A DNA stretch of 59,290 nt from Phlebiopsis flavidoalba. Taxonomy: Eukaryota > Basidiomycota > Agaricomycetes > Polyporales > Phanerochaetaceae. The notes under the pieces are model-generated. The model searched no databases. It saw only the letters and a list, made by a program, of their open reading frames with translations, and had not been told where the DNA came from. Positions 31,863-42,481 of this stretch are shown here, piece by piece. A program made the position numbers and the translations under genes. The stretch covers positions 1 through 59,290 of the forward strand of contig JAOCPU010000092.1 in NCBI GenBank assembly GCA_035772785.1, read 5' to 3'. How positions within the stretch are numbered: position 1 is the stretch's first letter; each line of letters begins with the position of its first letter.

Positions 31863-34800
31863 TTATAACCGATCCACTCGGGTTCCTTTCCCTCCCTTCC
31901 CTTCACTCCGAGTATGAACAGGGGGATTATTTAAGTGCTTTTTTGCAGCAACATATCTTGCTCTTAATTCATTCATAAAGTCTTCACCTAGATAATTAGC
32001 TGGACGATTCATAAACTTTCTTAGATTAAATTTACCTTGATCAGGTGAAGAGAAAGCATTATCAAATATTTCTTTAGGCATAGCTCTAAATCTAATATAC
32101 ATACAATTCTGACTATCTAATACATAAAAATTCTGTTTAATTAGCGAAATGCAGTGTTCTCTAAGCTCATCCTGACTTAAATTAGGGGGCAAAGGATTAT
32201 ATGTGTTAAATGATACCGTTAATAAACTTAGTCATAGTAATATCACCTTTAAATTCGGGATATGCACTCATGAATAACTCATTATTAAAATATAAGGCGT
32301 ATTTACTTCTAAATTGCATTCCCTAAGGCGATGGGTTACTGTGATACTGTGACATATATAATATTTCATCAAAGAATCTTCTGAATCTACTATATTTTAG
32401 CTCCTCCGCTTTACTTTCATCATTTACTAGTGTACTTAATTTAACAAGATACGCATCATAGTTATATGGAGCTGTATATGAGTAAGCATTGTTAAAGTAA
32501 ATGGGTCTTCGTTTATTTGACGTAGATTTTAATTGATATGCAATTTCTCTTACTCTTATTCTACCGATCTCTGAACCATTTATCTTGGTTTAGTTCCATT
32601 TGGGTATCTCTATATAGTAGAGCCTCCATATTTTCTATTGTAACAGATTTTAGAGATGAAGTAGGCAACCCTTTAATTTTAGTAATTGTCTCGCCTTTAT
32701 CGGTTACATAACTGTAAACTTATTCCGGTGCGAGGAATACAGCCCTTTTTATTACGTGCTCAAGTTTAAATAAACCTAAATCGGTACCAATAACATTCGG
32801 TCTGTCAATTACTAAACTATCCGTATCAGAATAGTATAGGTTGTACGCAGGATTGTTTTTAACATAGGACATGAATACTCTACCGCCCCCAGCAATTTGG
32901 CTGGCTATGGCAACATTTACATCAATACCATGATACATATCTTCGCTTGAATTAGTGTGAAGATTTCTTCTAACTGTGATCCATACATCATCTTCCAGTT
33001 CTAATACAAAGTATACTTTCAGAATAAGTATTTTCGTAATCCCTGAATTTAATAGCTCCGTCTTCTGTATTCTGATCGAATACATCTACTACTGCAGATT
33101 CAGATTTCATTCCGAATTTACCGTTCATTAACAGTTTTGCGATTAAATTCATGGGTGAACCACTAGGATACTCGGATCTCATTTTGAATAGATCTTCTAC
33201 ATACTCTTTGAAAATTGCCTGTGGTTTGAATAGATACCCGTTTTTGATGTAAAATCTGTATCCCAGTCTTTTCACTTCATCCATTTCAAATGAACTTATC
33301 CAACCGGACCATGTACCTAAGCCTGCTATTGTTCTGATTCCGTCTTTAGTTTTAACTTTTCGCTGTAATATTGGGTGCTGTAAATTATCGGGTGCTACTA
33401 TCTCACAATAGAAGAATCCAAATGCATCAGGGTCTACAGATCGTATGTCACCTTCAAATGCAATTGGCTTACCTACGGGCATAGGGACTTCTTTCATAAC
33501 GGAAGCGTACAAACTGTTAGCATCATATTGATACAATGTGTCAAAATTAGGATTAGTAATATCGTGTTTATGATGGTTATGAGGGATATAAACGTCTACA
33601 GCCCCACCGGTAGTATATGATTCTCTGATGTCCTCTTCGACTTTACCAGATAATTGATATATAGTATCTACCGGCATAAACTTAGATTTGTATACTCTCA
33701 TGGCTAGTGATGGTAATGTAAGAGATTTATGGATATTAACATCGAATTGGTTAAATACTAGTTCATTGAATGTAGTAAGTACTTCAAACAATGCGATACA
33801 ATCTAGTTTACAATAATTAACTGATTCCTCGATGAATGACCATGGTTTTTTAGAGTAAGTAGATAACATATCGTTGTATTCTTTGTGTGAAATGTTACCC
33901 CATAGTTTAAATGCAGGTAATCGACCTTTATACCCTATGTCGTTGAATAACACCGGAAAGTGTCCTTTTTTTTATGTTCTACATCGAATGCCTCGGCTAA
34001 TGCTCTTAAAGACATCGGTAACATTAATAAAGAATCTTTAAAGATGATTGTTCTAGGTTTAGAGTCGGGTAGTTTATATGTGAATTTGATACAAATTAGT
34101 TTCCCATTATAGATTACGGGTTCTGTTTATCGCCTTAGGGAAGAATATCTAATTTTAAGTAAATACTTAAGTAGAAATATACCATCGAAGTTAGATAAAT
34201 TATGAGCGTATACATATTTAACTTTAGGAATATTGTATAATTGATCCATAAAATCATTTACTAGTTTAAATCTCTGATTTAAGTCAGTAACGTCTACGAT
34301 TCTAGAGGAAATAAAGTGTGATGGATTATACCCGCATATTAAATAAGGTTTCATGCTATTATCTATGTGTACTGTCTCTATGTCTAGAGTCATGAATTCA
34401 TTTCCATAACTCAATGATTTATCGCTAGTTAATTTTTTGAATGGTTTAGCACTTAATTCTTTAGATCTAACGATAACTTCACCATCTCTAATGTAAAAAT
34501 ATTTTTCCCAGTTCTCTCATAAATGTGTTATCATCAATTTTAGTGTCGACCCATGTGAAATCACCTGCACCCTCGATTCTAACTTTGTTTACATCACCAT
34601 AGGCATCTACAGTGAATACTCTAGCATTATCAGAGATTATGATGTATCGAGTAAACCCGTCCATGACTTCTCTAGCTATTATAACACCATATTCGGAATG
34701 ATCCGGTAGTTTTAAGTTATTATAGTTATGTGATCCTAGTGTATATTCAGTTTGATTTAATAGTTCTCTGTTATCTTCAGCTTTACCTTCAATGACCATG

Positions 34801-35184
34801 TAAGTAAAGGTGATAGAATTACATTTCTCTACTTTGTAACTATCACTTAGAATACCTAATCTATCTAATAAATACTGAATAAAAACATCTCTATCATCAA
34901 AGTTTACTTTTCTTCCCATTCCCTAAGGAGTAGGCGATAGAGGTGCAATTGTTTTATAATCAGTGTCATCAGTATTAACTGAGCCCAAGAATCCCACTAC
35001 TCCCTTGGAACACACATCAAGTTTAAGTGGATATTGTTATTACTAGAATGTAATGACACGAATACATCCTGCCCTTCCTGTCCTTAGTTCCTATGGGAGT
35101 GAATTTAATATAAGATCTTAGCATATCAGGGGAAATATTATTATCTCCAGTTAAAGTATATGTTTTTTTGTTTAAGATTTGCAT
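31863..35184 (-). pseudogene. dpo: family B DNA polymerase, type 3, copy D, with extended C-terminal region
   Basis: Reading on -, the gene starts at ATG 35184 (MQILNKKTYTLTGDNNIS). Then come a GC cluster that breaks the N-terminal domain, the 34919-34488 part, Exo I (FMTLDIETVHI, about 34400), Exo II (YAHNLSNFDGIFLLKYL), Exo III (YCKLDCIALFEVL), Pol A (YQYDANSLYASVM), Pol B (AKLLMNGKFGMK) and Pol C (YYSDTDSLVID). The last part, to 31863, has YNYDAYLVKLSTLVNDESKA and a hydrophilic tail of about 150 residues not seen in fragment F. A 12-nt element with stop (34128-34139) and a 24-nt one shared with copy H (about 34912-34945) interrupt it. Confidence 0.78.
34128..34139 (-). repeat. 12-nt GC element in dpo copy D
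   Basis: On - the coding strand reads TATTCTTC, CCTAAGGCGATA, AACAGAACC. Removal gives RYSSTEPVIYNGKL, exactly the sequence of copy H at 51120-51150, where no insert exists (TCTTCAACGGAACC). The insert keeps the frame but creates an in-frame TAA. Confidence 0.85.
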
Positions 35185-35249
35185 GGTTATTATTATTAAT
35201 TGTACTTGCAACGACTTCACTAAATAGTTAGTTTCGTTACCACGAGGCT

Positions 35250-35445
35250 GCACCTCAAATAATTAGTATTTTATGATTAAACATATAACATACTTCGTCC
35301 CGCTATATCTTCGATTAAGCCAATCGCATAGCCTTCAGGTTTTTCTGTTAAATAATAATTAAATGTATTTCGCGATACCCTTTTAATAATATCACGATTC
35401 AAATATATAATGGATAATATTCTTCCCCTAGGACTATGTTCTATT
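35250..35445 (-). CDS. small basic ORF upstream of dpo copy D
   Basis: A frame on - reads IEHSPRGRILSIIYLNRDI, then IKRVSRNTFNYYLTEKPEG and AGRSMLYV before a stop near 35274. The opening phrase IEHSPRGRILS recurs upstream of copies C (43370-43410) and H (52380-52420). A lysine-rich stretch precedes it. The GC element TCCCCTAGGA encodes part of it. It overlaps the end of nad3 on the same strand. A terminal protein gene is one possibility for a small ORF upstream of dpo; nothing proves it. Confidence 0.4.
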
Positions 35446-35853
35446 TCTTTAATTTTATTTTTCTTTTTTCTTTTCTTATTTGGGGGTTTGAAGAATTATT
35501 TTGTGTTGTGGACATAGAAATGGCACCACTTCCAATTTCTAATACAAATCCTATAGTTAATACGATAAAGAAGATAATTGCAACACTAAATCCAAATGTA
35601 CCTATTTGATATAAAGATACGGCTACTGGTAGTATAAGTAATATTTCTAAATCAAAGATAAAAAAAGAATAGCAACTAAATAGAATCCGATTTGGAAAGT
35701 AGATCTAGTCTGACCCGGTATTGCGTTATAACCGCACTCGTACGCAGATACTTTAGCTTCATAAGGTACATGAGGAGCTAATAAAATATTTAAAGCAAGT
35801 AAAATCAAAGATAAAATAGGTACAATAATAAAAAGCATTAAAATATTATTCAT
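35441..35853 (-). CDS. nad3: NADH dehydrogenase subunit 3, one frameshift
   Basis: This is a complex I membrane subunit. ATG at 35853 starts NNILMLFIIVPILSLILLAL and includes the conserved YECGYNAIPGQTRSTF. A T run near 35664-35670 lacks one base. The next frame gives IFDLEILLILPVAVSLYQIG, FGFSVAIIFFIVLTIGFVLE and a final GSGAISMST. A Lys/Arg-rich tail then runs to TAG at 35441-35443. This tail overlaps sequence repeated upstream of plasmid polymerases C and H, so it may derive from plasmid DNA. It follows nad2 on -, with a 36-bp gap, the usual fungal order. Confidence 0.93.
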
Positions 35854-35889
35854 TAGTAATAAAATAAAGATAATGAAAGTAACTGTGTA

Positions 35890-37352
35890 CTATTTAACAA
35901 TAAAGAAGGTTTTAAAAAAAAAAAAGAAAATAGATAAAGTTAAAGTAGAAATTAAAAAACTGTGGAAATTAGTAATAGTTCCTTCAACACCATTAGTTCC
36001 CCGAGGATCCGAAGGGTGTGATGGAGATACAGAATTATCATGTAACACTCTAATTATTTTTAGATAATAAGAAGCACTAATAACACTTACGATTATTCCA
36101 ATTATAGCCATAAAGTAATATCCACTTTGTATTGCTGAATATAAAACAAACTGTTTAGCAAAAAATCCCATTAATGGAGGAATACCTGCCATAGAGAATA
36201 AGCAAACAGTTAAACTTAAGCTTAATAAAGGATTAGAAAAAAAACTGTCCTTTAAGTTCAGATATAAATTTAATATCTAATCCCTTCGGCTCCTTAGTAC
36301 CGGAAGTAGCACCAGCCCCTATATAACCTAAAGCTAAAATAATTAAAAAAGTATTTAAGTTAGTTATTGAATATTGCATAATATAGAATATTAATGAATC
36401 TATTGAACTTTCACTGTTAATAGCTAAAGCTAATAATATAAATCCTACGTGAGATATTGTACTATAGGTTAATAATCTTTTTAATCTAGATTGAGCTAAA
36501 CCTACTACTACTGTACCAATTATCAATGATAATAATGAACTTATTAATAATAAATTTTTTAAGATGTTACCGGATGTAAATTCTATTATACCTATTTGAC
36601 TCTGTATTTCTAATAAAAAGATGATTATAGAAATTTTTGGCATTATTGTTAACCAAATTGTAACGATCGTAGGTGTATCATCATAAACATCAGGTGACCA
36701 GTTGTGTAAAGGAGCTGCTGCTATTTTAAATAAGAATCCTATTATTATTATTATTAAACCTAAACTTAGACCTTGTGTAATACTTACACTATTTGAAAAC
36801 AGATACTATACTATATATTGATTCAAAGTTAGTTAACCCTGTATATGAATAGATTAATCCTGCTCCTAATAGAATTAAACAAGATGATAGACCTCCTAAT
36901 AAAAAATATTTTAAACCTGATGATGTAGATGATTCTGAGTCTCGATATAATGTAGATAAAATATATACACCAAATGATTGTAACTCAATACTCAAAATAA
37001 TTGAAATTAAATCAGCAGAGGATACTAATAATGATGCACCTAGAGTACTAAATAATACAACTAAAGAATATTCAGCATTAAATGATTTAGAGATTGAAGG
37101 CCAAGCAACTAAAATAAGAGAACCTATTAAAAAGATGAAAGTATCTAATAATTGAGATATTGTAGTAACATGAAATAAACCACTATAGATACCTATACCT
37201 GATCCAATTGACTGAATATAAAAAGCATTTAAAGATAATGCTCCGGCATAAATAAATGTTATAGCTGCTATTCTAGTAATTAGAATAGAATGAATGTAAT
37301 TAGAATGTAGGGCCATAGCCACTATTAAAATTAAAATACTGATAAATAGCAT
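35890..37352 (-). CDS. nad2: NADH dehydrogenase subunit 2, two frameshifts, two GC inserts
   Basis: This is an antiporter-like complex I subunit. It starts at 37352 ([19 protein letters not shown]) and contains [20 protein letters not shown] (about 122-141) and [17 protein letters not shown]. Then come [20 protein letters not shown] and [20 protein letters not shown]. Shifts lie near 36797 and 36241-36248 (A runs on +). Two GC clusters are inside the coding sequence in frame: one encodes GTKEPKGLD (about 36280-36310), another [16 protein letters not shown] (about 35990-36040). A conserved subunit thus seems to tolerate added peptides, or the clusters are skipped. Confidence 0.93.
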
Positions 37353-37431
37353 TACTCAATCTTCCACTCTCGTTCCCTTCCATCCCATAGGAACTAAGGC
37401 GATAAGGGAGTGGAGTGAAGGACTTTATTAT

Positions 37432-37504
37432 CGAGCCCTTCCAGATTCGAACTGGGACCATCCCGATCGACAATCGGGTACTCTACCTATTAAGCTAAGG
37501 GGCC
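37432..37504 (-). tRNA. trnD: tRNA-Asp (GTC)
   Basis: On - the stem CCCGA/TCGGG encloses TTGTCGA, anticodon GTC. The acceptor has one C-C mismatch. It lies upstream of nad2 on the same strand. Confidence 0.82.
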
Positions 37505-37514
37505 CTAAGGATCA

Positions 37515-37586
37515 CAAGAGCAAGGTGATTTGAACACCTACCTAAGGTTTTGGAGACCCCAATACTACCATTAATACTATACTCTT
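37515..37586 (-). tRNA. trnW: tRNA-Trp (CCA)
   Basis: On -, AAGAGTA pairs with TGCTCTT, and the stem GGGGT/ACCTT encloses CTCCAAA, anticodon CCA. CCA reads TGG; a TCA anticodon would be expected if TGA coded for tryptophan often. Confidence 0.85.
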
Positions 37587-37662
37587 TAATTTAATTATAT
37601 ACCATTCTTTTAATTTTTTACAATAAATATTATAAAAGAAGTATATAATTAAATGACAAAAC

Positions 37663-37735
37663 GGGGAAATATGATAATTGGTAATCGGTTATATTTGCAA
37701 TATAAAATATGATAGTTCGAATCTATCTTTCTCCA
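37663..37735 (+). tRNA. trnA: tRNA-Ala (TGC)
   Basis: GGGGAAA pairs with TTTCTCC, and TTATA/TATAA encloses TTTGCAA, anticodon TGC. Confidence 0.88.
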
Positions 37736-37751
37736 ATATTATTGATTAATA

Positions 37752-37823
37752 GCCCGGGTAGCTTAATGGTAAAAGCGCAAATTTGAAGCATTTGAGAAAT
37801 GAGTTCGATTCTCTTTCTAGGCA
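37752..37823 (+). tRNA. trnF: tRNA-Phe (GAA)
   Basis: CAAAT/ATTTG encloses TTGAAGC, anticodon GAA. The acceptor GCCCGGG against TCTAGGC has one mismatch. Confidence 0.82.
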
Positions 37824-37825
37824 TT

Positions 37826-37898
37826 GCCGGAATAGTTTAAATGGTTAAAACGAATTTCTTGTAAAAATTTGATATAGGTTCGATTCCTATTTTTGGCT
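37826..37898 (+). tRNA. trnT: tRNA-Thr (TGT)
   Basis: GCCGGAA pairs with TTTTGGC, and AATTT/AAATT encloses CTTGTAA, anticodon TGT. It is the only threonine tRNA seen. It shares D-arm, T-arm and the following leader with the CAT tRNA at 17536. Confidence 0.85.
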
Positions 37899-37995
37899 TA
37901 GAGTAAAACAAATGGTATTTATAATTCATTTTGTTTAACTACTCTTTTTTAATTCAAACATTCAATAATAATAATTTAAAAAAAAAAAAATAAAT

Positions 37996-38738
37996 ATGTC
38001 AACTATCAACTATAATGACCCTATCAAATTATTTGATGGTATTAAAATAACTAGTCAGTTTTTAGAAACAAGATATGGTTTAAACAGTGAAATTGTTTCT
38101 GAAGTAAAAATAGCTGAAATAATTAAGCCATTTAATGATGGCACAGATATAACTGTATTAGATTTTTATAATCATATTTCTAGACTATATAATGAAAATA
38201 AAAATGTTTTTGTTAAAGATTTAACTTCTGTTTCTCCATCATCAACTCTGTTAATTTATCAGGAGTACCTGTTCCTTCCCCTGTTCCTAAGGATCCTAAG
38301 GGAGTGGATGGAGTTGTAGAAGTTGATTTAAATAATAATACAAATGGTTTCTATTTATTCCTAAGCCAACTTCACAGTAAAATACCTAGTTGGGTAAAGC
38401 TAGCCTTTAAACTATTAATGTTGGTTTTAGTAATCTTAAAATTATTAGGATTTACTGTTTTTGATGTTTTAAATAATTTATACTATTTAAAAATATATTC
38501 TATTACTTCATGTTCTTTAGTAATTGGTTATCAATTATTAAATTTATATTTAATACATAAATTTAGTGTTAAAAAGGTAAAATATTCAGAAGTATTACCT
38601 GATTTTATCATTAAATGGTTACAAGAGTTAGAGGTGTTAAGTTCTAGTAAACCAGGTATAAATAGTGTTAAACAAATGTGTTATACTCAAATATTTATTT
38701 ATTTATTTCTTTTGGTTTGTACAGGTATACTATTATAA
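37996..38738 (+). CDS. orphan membrane ORF with nad4-type leader
   Basis: The N-terminal part is soluble (NYNDPIKLFDGIKITSQFLE). One frameshift near 38240 separates it from the second part, which opens through a GC cluster encoding VPSPVPKDPKGVDG (38274-38311). It then has three hydrophobic segments: LAFKLLMLVLVILKLLGF, ITSCSLVIGYQLLNLYLI and a final IFIYLFLLVCTGILL. About 247 residues in all. No family recognised. The leader with tRNA upstream is a copy of the nad4 leader, suggesting the gene is transcribed. Relatives may be the pseudogene at 3270 and the decayed ORF at 16123. Confidence 0.6.
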
Positions 38739-38870
38739 TGATTTTCCGTTAATATAAGATAAACCGGATAATTTATAATATATTTCTTCCCCCTTCCCTT
38801 AACACCAATTTATTCTATATCCTATATTTCTCTCTTTTCTCTTTCTTTTTCTATTTTATCCCCCTACTTT

Positions 38871-38908
38871 GTTCCCCTGTTCCTAAGGATCCTAAGGGAG
38901 TGGATGGA
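38871..38908 (+). repeat. GC cluster, long CCTAAGGATCCTAAGG family
   Basis: This element is nearly identical to 16034-16070, 38274-38311 and 39334-39369. Three copies fall within 1.1 kb here, between the orphan ORF and the second plasmid module. Confidence 0.7.
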
Positions 38909-38989
38909 AGAGTATGATCCACTCGACACCGGTACTAAAACTATCGCTGACGTTAATTATTCTGGTGTCTTTATCGGATGGTCCTATAT

Positions 38990-39360
38990 TAAATTACTAC
39001 GGTGCAAATAATTATGAATATCACAATAAATAAATTAAATACGGTGTAACAAAGAAATTGGTACTAGGACTATTTACATTATTAATCTTATTTATACTAT
39101 ATTTTATTGATCTCACTCCCCCATATCGCTCCTTAATGGTGTGGAATACTATTAACTTATCATTTACCCCCATTATTAGTTCCATCGCTACCCTATGGAT
39201 CGAAGTAAGGGAAAGGGAGTTAACATTAAACAGAATAAACTTATCTTAAAGCCTTACAGGAGAAACTAGATAAACTAGAGAAATCTTCTAATATAAACAT
39301 CGAAGTTAGAAAAGGTGGAATGCCTAGTCTATTTCTTCCCCTGTTCCTAAGGATCCTAAG
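38990..39360 (+). pseudogene. plasmid coiled-coil membrane protein, degenerate copy
   Basis: The frame at 39058-39249 has a hydrophobic N-terminus (LGLFTLLILFILYFIDL). After a small shift it gives LKALQEKLDKLEKSS and VRKGGMPSLF, matching LKSLQDKLEKLEKSKK and RIRKGGAPMLF of the ORF at 5285. The middle is missing. A GC cluster (39334-39369) interrupts it right after the conserved RKGGMPSLF. Confidence 0.65.
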
Positions 39361-39374
39361 GGAGTGGAAGGACT

Positions 39375-39600
39375 AATAGCAGTAATAGCGGTAATAATAG
39401 TAACTGGTCTTTTGTATCAATACTATATTACGGTTCAATCGCTCTAATAACACTAGGAACATTGTATCTTGGGTTAAAAAAATATACAGTGATATTACAA
39501 ATGCAATTAGCCCACACCCTTCGGTAAATAGTCTCGGTAAAAAAGACCAGACTTTAGTAATTTCCCTGATCATCCTAATAATAAACCTTCTACCCTTGAG
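39375..39600 (+). pseudogene. plasmid one-pass membrane protein, degenerate copy
   Basis: A short frame reads NSSNSGNNSNWSFVSILYYG, followed by SIALITLGTLYLGLKKYT, matching the 107-residue protein at 6153 in the polar start, the W-rich border and the helix. The basic tail is replaced after the GC-rich CCACACCCTTCGG near 39521. The order relative to neighbours is the same as at 5285-7271. Confidence 0.6.
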
Positions 39601-40086
39601 GGTATAGCTAAAATAATCGGTGCTACTACAACATCATTTGTTGCATTTAATAAATCGGTATTTAGTTACTTAAATCCATACAATTATATGATGGAGGGTA
39701 AAGCAGAGGCTCAGGAGGCATTTATGGCTCGACAGCAATCTGTGAATAACTATAATACTAAATGGTGGCCTTACACTGAAGTTAATCCATTTGATTCGTA
39801 TTTTAAGCAATGGAGAATTTATCTATTAGGTGAAACTAGCTATGAACAGGAGTTACGGGAACAGACAGCTATGAACTTTAAAAATAAAATGTATGTGTAC
39901 AATAAAGTGTTCCCTAATACTACAGGACACATCGCCTTAGTTCCTATGGGATGGAATGGAAATAGAAGTGGTACAGGTGTAACTCCATTAATCAGTGATA
40001 ACTCAACTCCCTTAGGAATAGTAGACAACCTAGATTACAGTAGAGTATATCATAAAATTAATACTTTACCAACAACACCGGAATAG
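39600..40086 (+). CDS. plasmid protein with NPFDSYFKQWRIYLLGE motif, second copy
   Basis: The frame is open upstream of the ATG at 39688, giving GIAKIIGATTTSFVAFNKSV and LNPYNYM before it. The signature NPFDSYFKQWRIYLLGETSY and a following helix-like stretch match the proteins at 6573 and 52885. A GC cluster encodes HIALVPMGWNG in the middle (about 39928-39960) without breaking the frame. It ends near 40086, facing the - strand polymerase copy C, as the first copy faces copy A. Confidence 0.6.
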
Positions 40087-40978
40087 TAGTACTAAAAATG
40101 TACAATTAGAAGCGGTAAACAGAATATTAGCTGAATATGCTTCTAGTGGTAAAATTCCTTTACCATTCCCTTCCCCTAAGGATGGAGTAGTCAAGACCTG
40201 AAAGTCCACACCCATTCCCTAAGGAGCCGGTAACAGCAGTGCCCTGAGATAGTTGTAACTAGTCCCGTTAGACTCCCCGGTAAAGGCTCAAGCAGAAATC
40301 GTACTAAGCAGAGCACCTAGTCCTTTCCCTAAGGGATTTTGTTCCATCGATGATAATATCATCATAGTTGTATGGGACTGTATTACTAAAGATATTATCT
40401 TTATAAATAGCTCTTCGTTTATTGGCAGTTACTTTCCGTCCTGTCCTTAGTTCCTATGGGATGGAAGGGATATGATATGCCACTTCTTTCACAGTGATTG
40501 TACCTGATTTTACTTTAGAGAACCATTTATCCTGAGTTAAATCTAGAGTACTATTCTCAATTAATAACGATTCCATTTTATCGAATGAAAGGTTTTTAAC
40601 TTGATTACTAGTTACTCCTTTAACTTTAGTAACTTCAGTACCGTCTTTAAGCACCAGCGAATAAACTTTAGGCGCGAGGAATACAGCTTTAGAGATAGTA
40701 TGCTCTAATTTCATATAACCTAATTGATTGTTTACAAAATCCGAAGGCAATGGTTTATTAATGACAAAACTATCTGTATCTGAATAGTATAGTTTATACT
40801 GAGGTCGATAACTCATGTAAACTCTTCCGGGATAAATCCCCCTATCGCGACATTTACGTCGATACCGTGATAATCATCAGAGTGCTCAACAGTGTCTACA
40901 CTTTGTCTAATCGTTAAACAAAGTTTTTCCTCGGGGTCTGCTCCCTTGTCCTAAGGGAATAATAGAGTATAGTTTGTA

Positions 40979-41021
40979 TACTTTCTCTTCCACACCCTTA
41001 GGATCCTTAGGAACTAAGGAT
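40979..41021 (-). repeat. 43-bp GC cluster, identical to 11054-11096
   Basis: The element begins ATCCTTAGTTCCTAAGGATC on - and ends GAAGAGAAAGTA. The same 43 bp lie in the type 2 polymerase copy B on +. The two genes are only distantly related, so the cluster itself was copied. Confidence 0.85.
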
Positions 41022-42471
41022 GTAAGTGTCAAGAAAAGTCCTGAATTCGGCATCACCTTTATCACTTGATAAATTAAATGTTTCTACTATAGAAGACTCT
41101 TGTCTCTGTCCGAATTTACCGTATAAAGAATTCATTAACAGTTTTGCTATTAAATTCATTGGTGAACCACTAGGATATTCCTGTCTTAATTTATATAAAG
41201 CATCCACGTATCCTTCAAAGATTTTAGCTCTTTCAAACTTATAACCTCTGATAATTTCTATTTTGTAACCATCGTCAATCGCTTTCTCCATCTCTATTCC
41301 CTAAGGATCCTAGGGGAATGATGAGGTAATCCATCCAGTCCATGATCCTAGTCCGGCAACTGTTCTAAGTCCATCTGATGTTCTTATTTTTCGTTGTAGT
41401 AAAGGATGTTCGATGTATTTAGGACTAGTGATATCACAGTAGAAGTAACCGAAAGCTTCAGGATCTACTAATAGTATATTTCCTTCAAATGCTACTGGTC
41501 TACCTACAGGCATATTTAATGTTTTCATTATAAATGGCCATAGGCTATTAGCATCATAGAAATATAGTCTGTCAAAGCTATCAACACTAAAGTCACCTTT
41601 CGTGTGATTATGTGCTCTGTACACATCTACTGCACCTCCGGTATATGCTTGTCTAATATCTTGTTCAACTTGGCCATTTAACTGGTATATAGTGTCTTTA
41701 GGCATATACGATGATTTATATAATCTCATAGCTAAAGCAGGAAGCGTTAGAGACTTATGAATGTTGATATTGAATTGGTTAAAGAATAATTCGTTAAATT
41801 GATTAATGATCTCAAATAAAGATACACAATCTATTTTACAATATTTTGCTGCTTCTGTTTTAAAATTCCAGATACCTTGATGATTAGATTTAAGTCTTAA
41901 ATATTCATCATAACTAATATCTGTCCATAGATCAAATGAAGGGAAATCTCCGTTATAATTAATGTCAGTTAGTTTAAATGGAAAGTGTGTTTTAGGAGTA
42001 GAGACATTGAATGCATCACATAGAACTCTTAGAGCTAATGGTAACATTAAGTACGAGTCTTTAAATATTATTGTTCTGTTTTTACCTTCAAATGTGTATG
42101 TGAATCTTATTGCTATTAATTTACCGTTGTACATTACTGGGTCTACTTTAGAATCTTTGTATTGTACCAAGTAATTCAGTAATAACACCCCGTCAAATGA
42201 AGAAAGATTATGAGCGTAAACATATTTGAATCCTTAATTTGAGTAAGTCTATCAATAAAGATTTTAAACATTACATCCCTGCTGTGACTATCATATACAT
42301 CTTTGGCAAATACCTCGATATAATTATCTTTATTGTAGGCACAGGCTAAGTATGGAACAACGTTACCATTAATGTTAATTGTTTCCAGGTCCATTGTGAT
42401 GTAACTATCGGAAATCATAATTTTTTTATCTTTTTTACCTGTAGTAAATGGTTTGGCGCTTAGCTGTTTCT

Positions 42472-42481
42472 TCCCCTAGGA
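42472..42481 (-). repeat. 10-nt GC element in dpo copy C
   Basis: On - the coding strand reads GTAAGGG, TCCTAGGGGA, AGAAACAGC. Without it the protein reads VREKQLSAKPF, matching VRSKELSAKPF in copies D (about 34440-34475) and H (about 51435-51470), which lack the insert. With it the frame moves by one. The element is in the opposite orientation relative to the gene compared with those in copy A. Confidence 0.85.
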
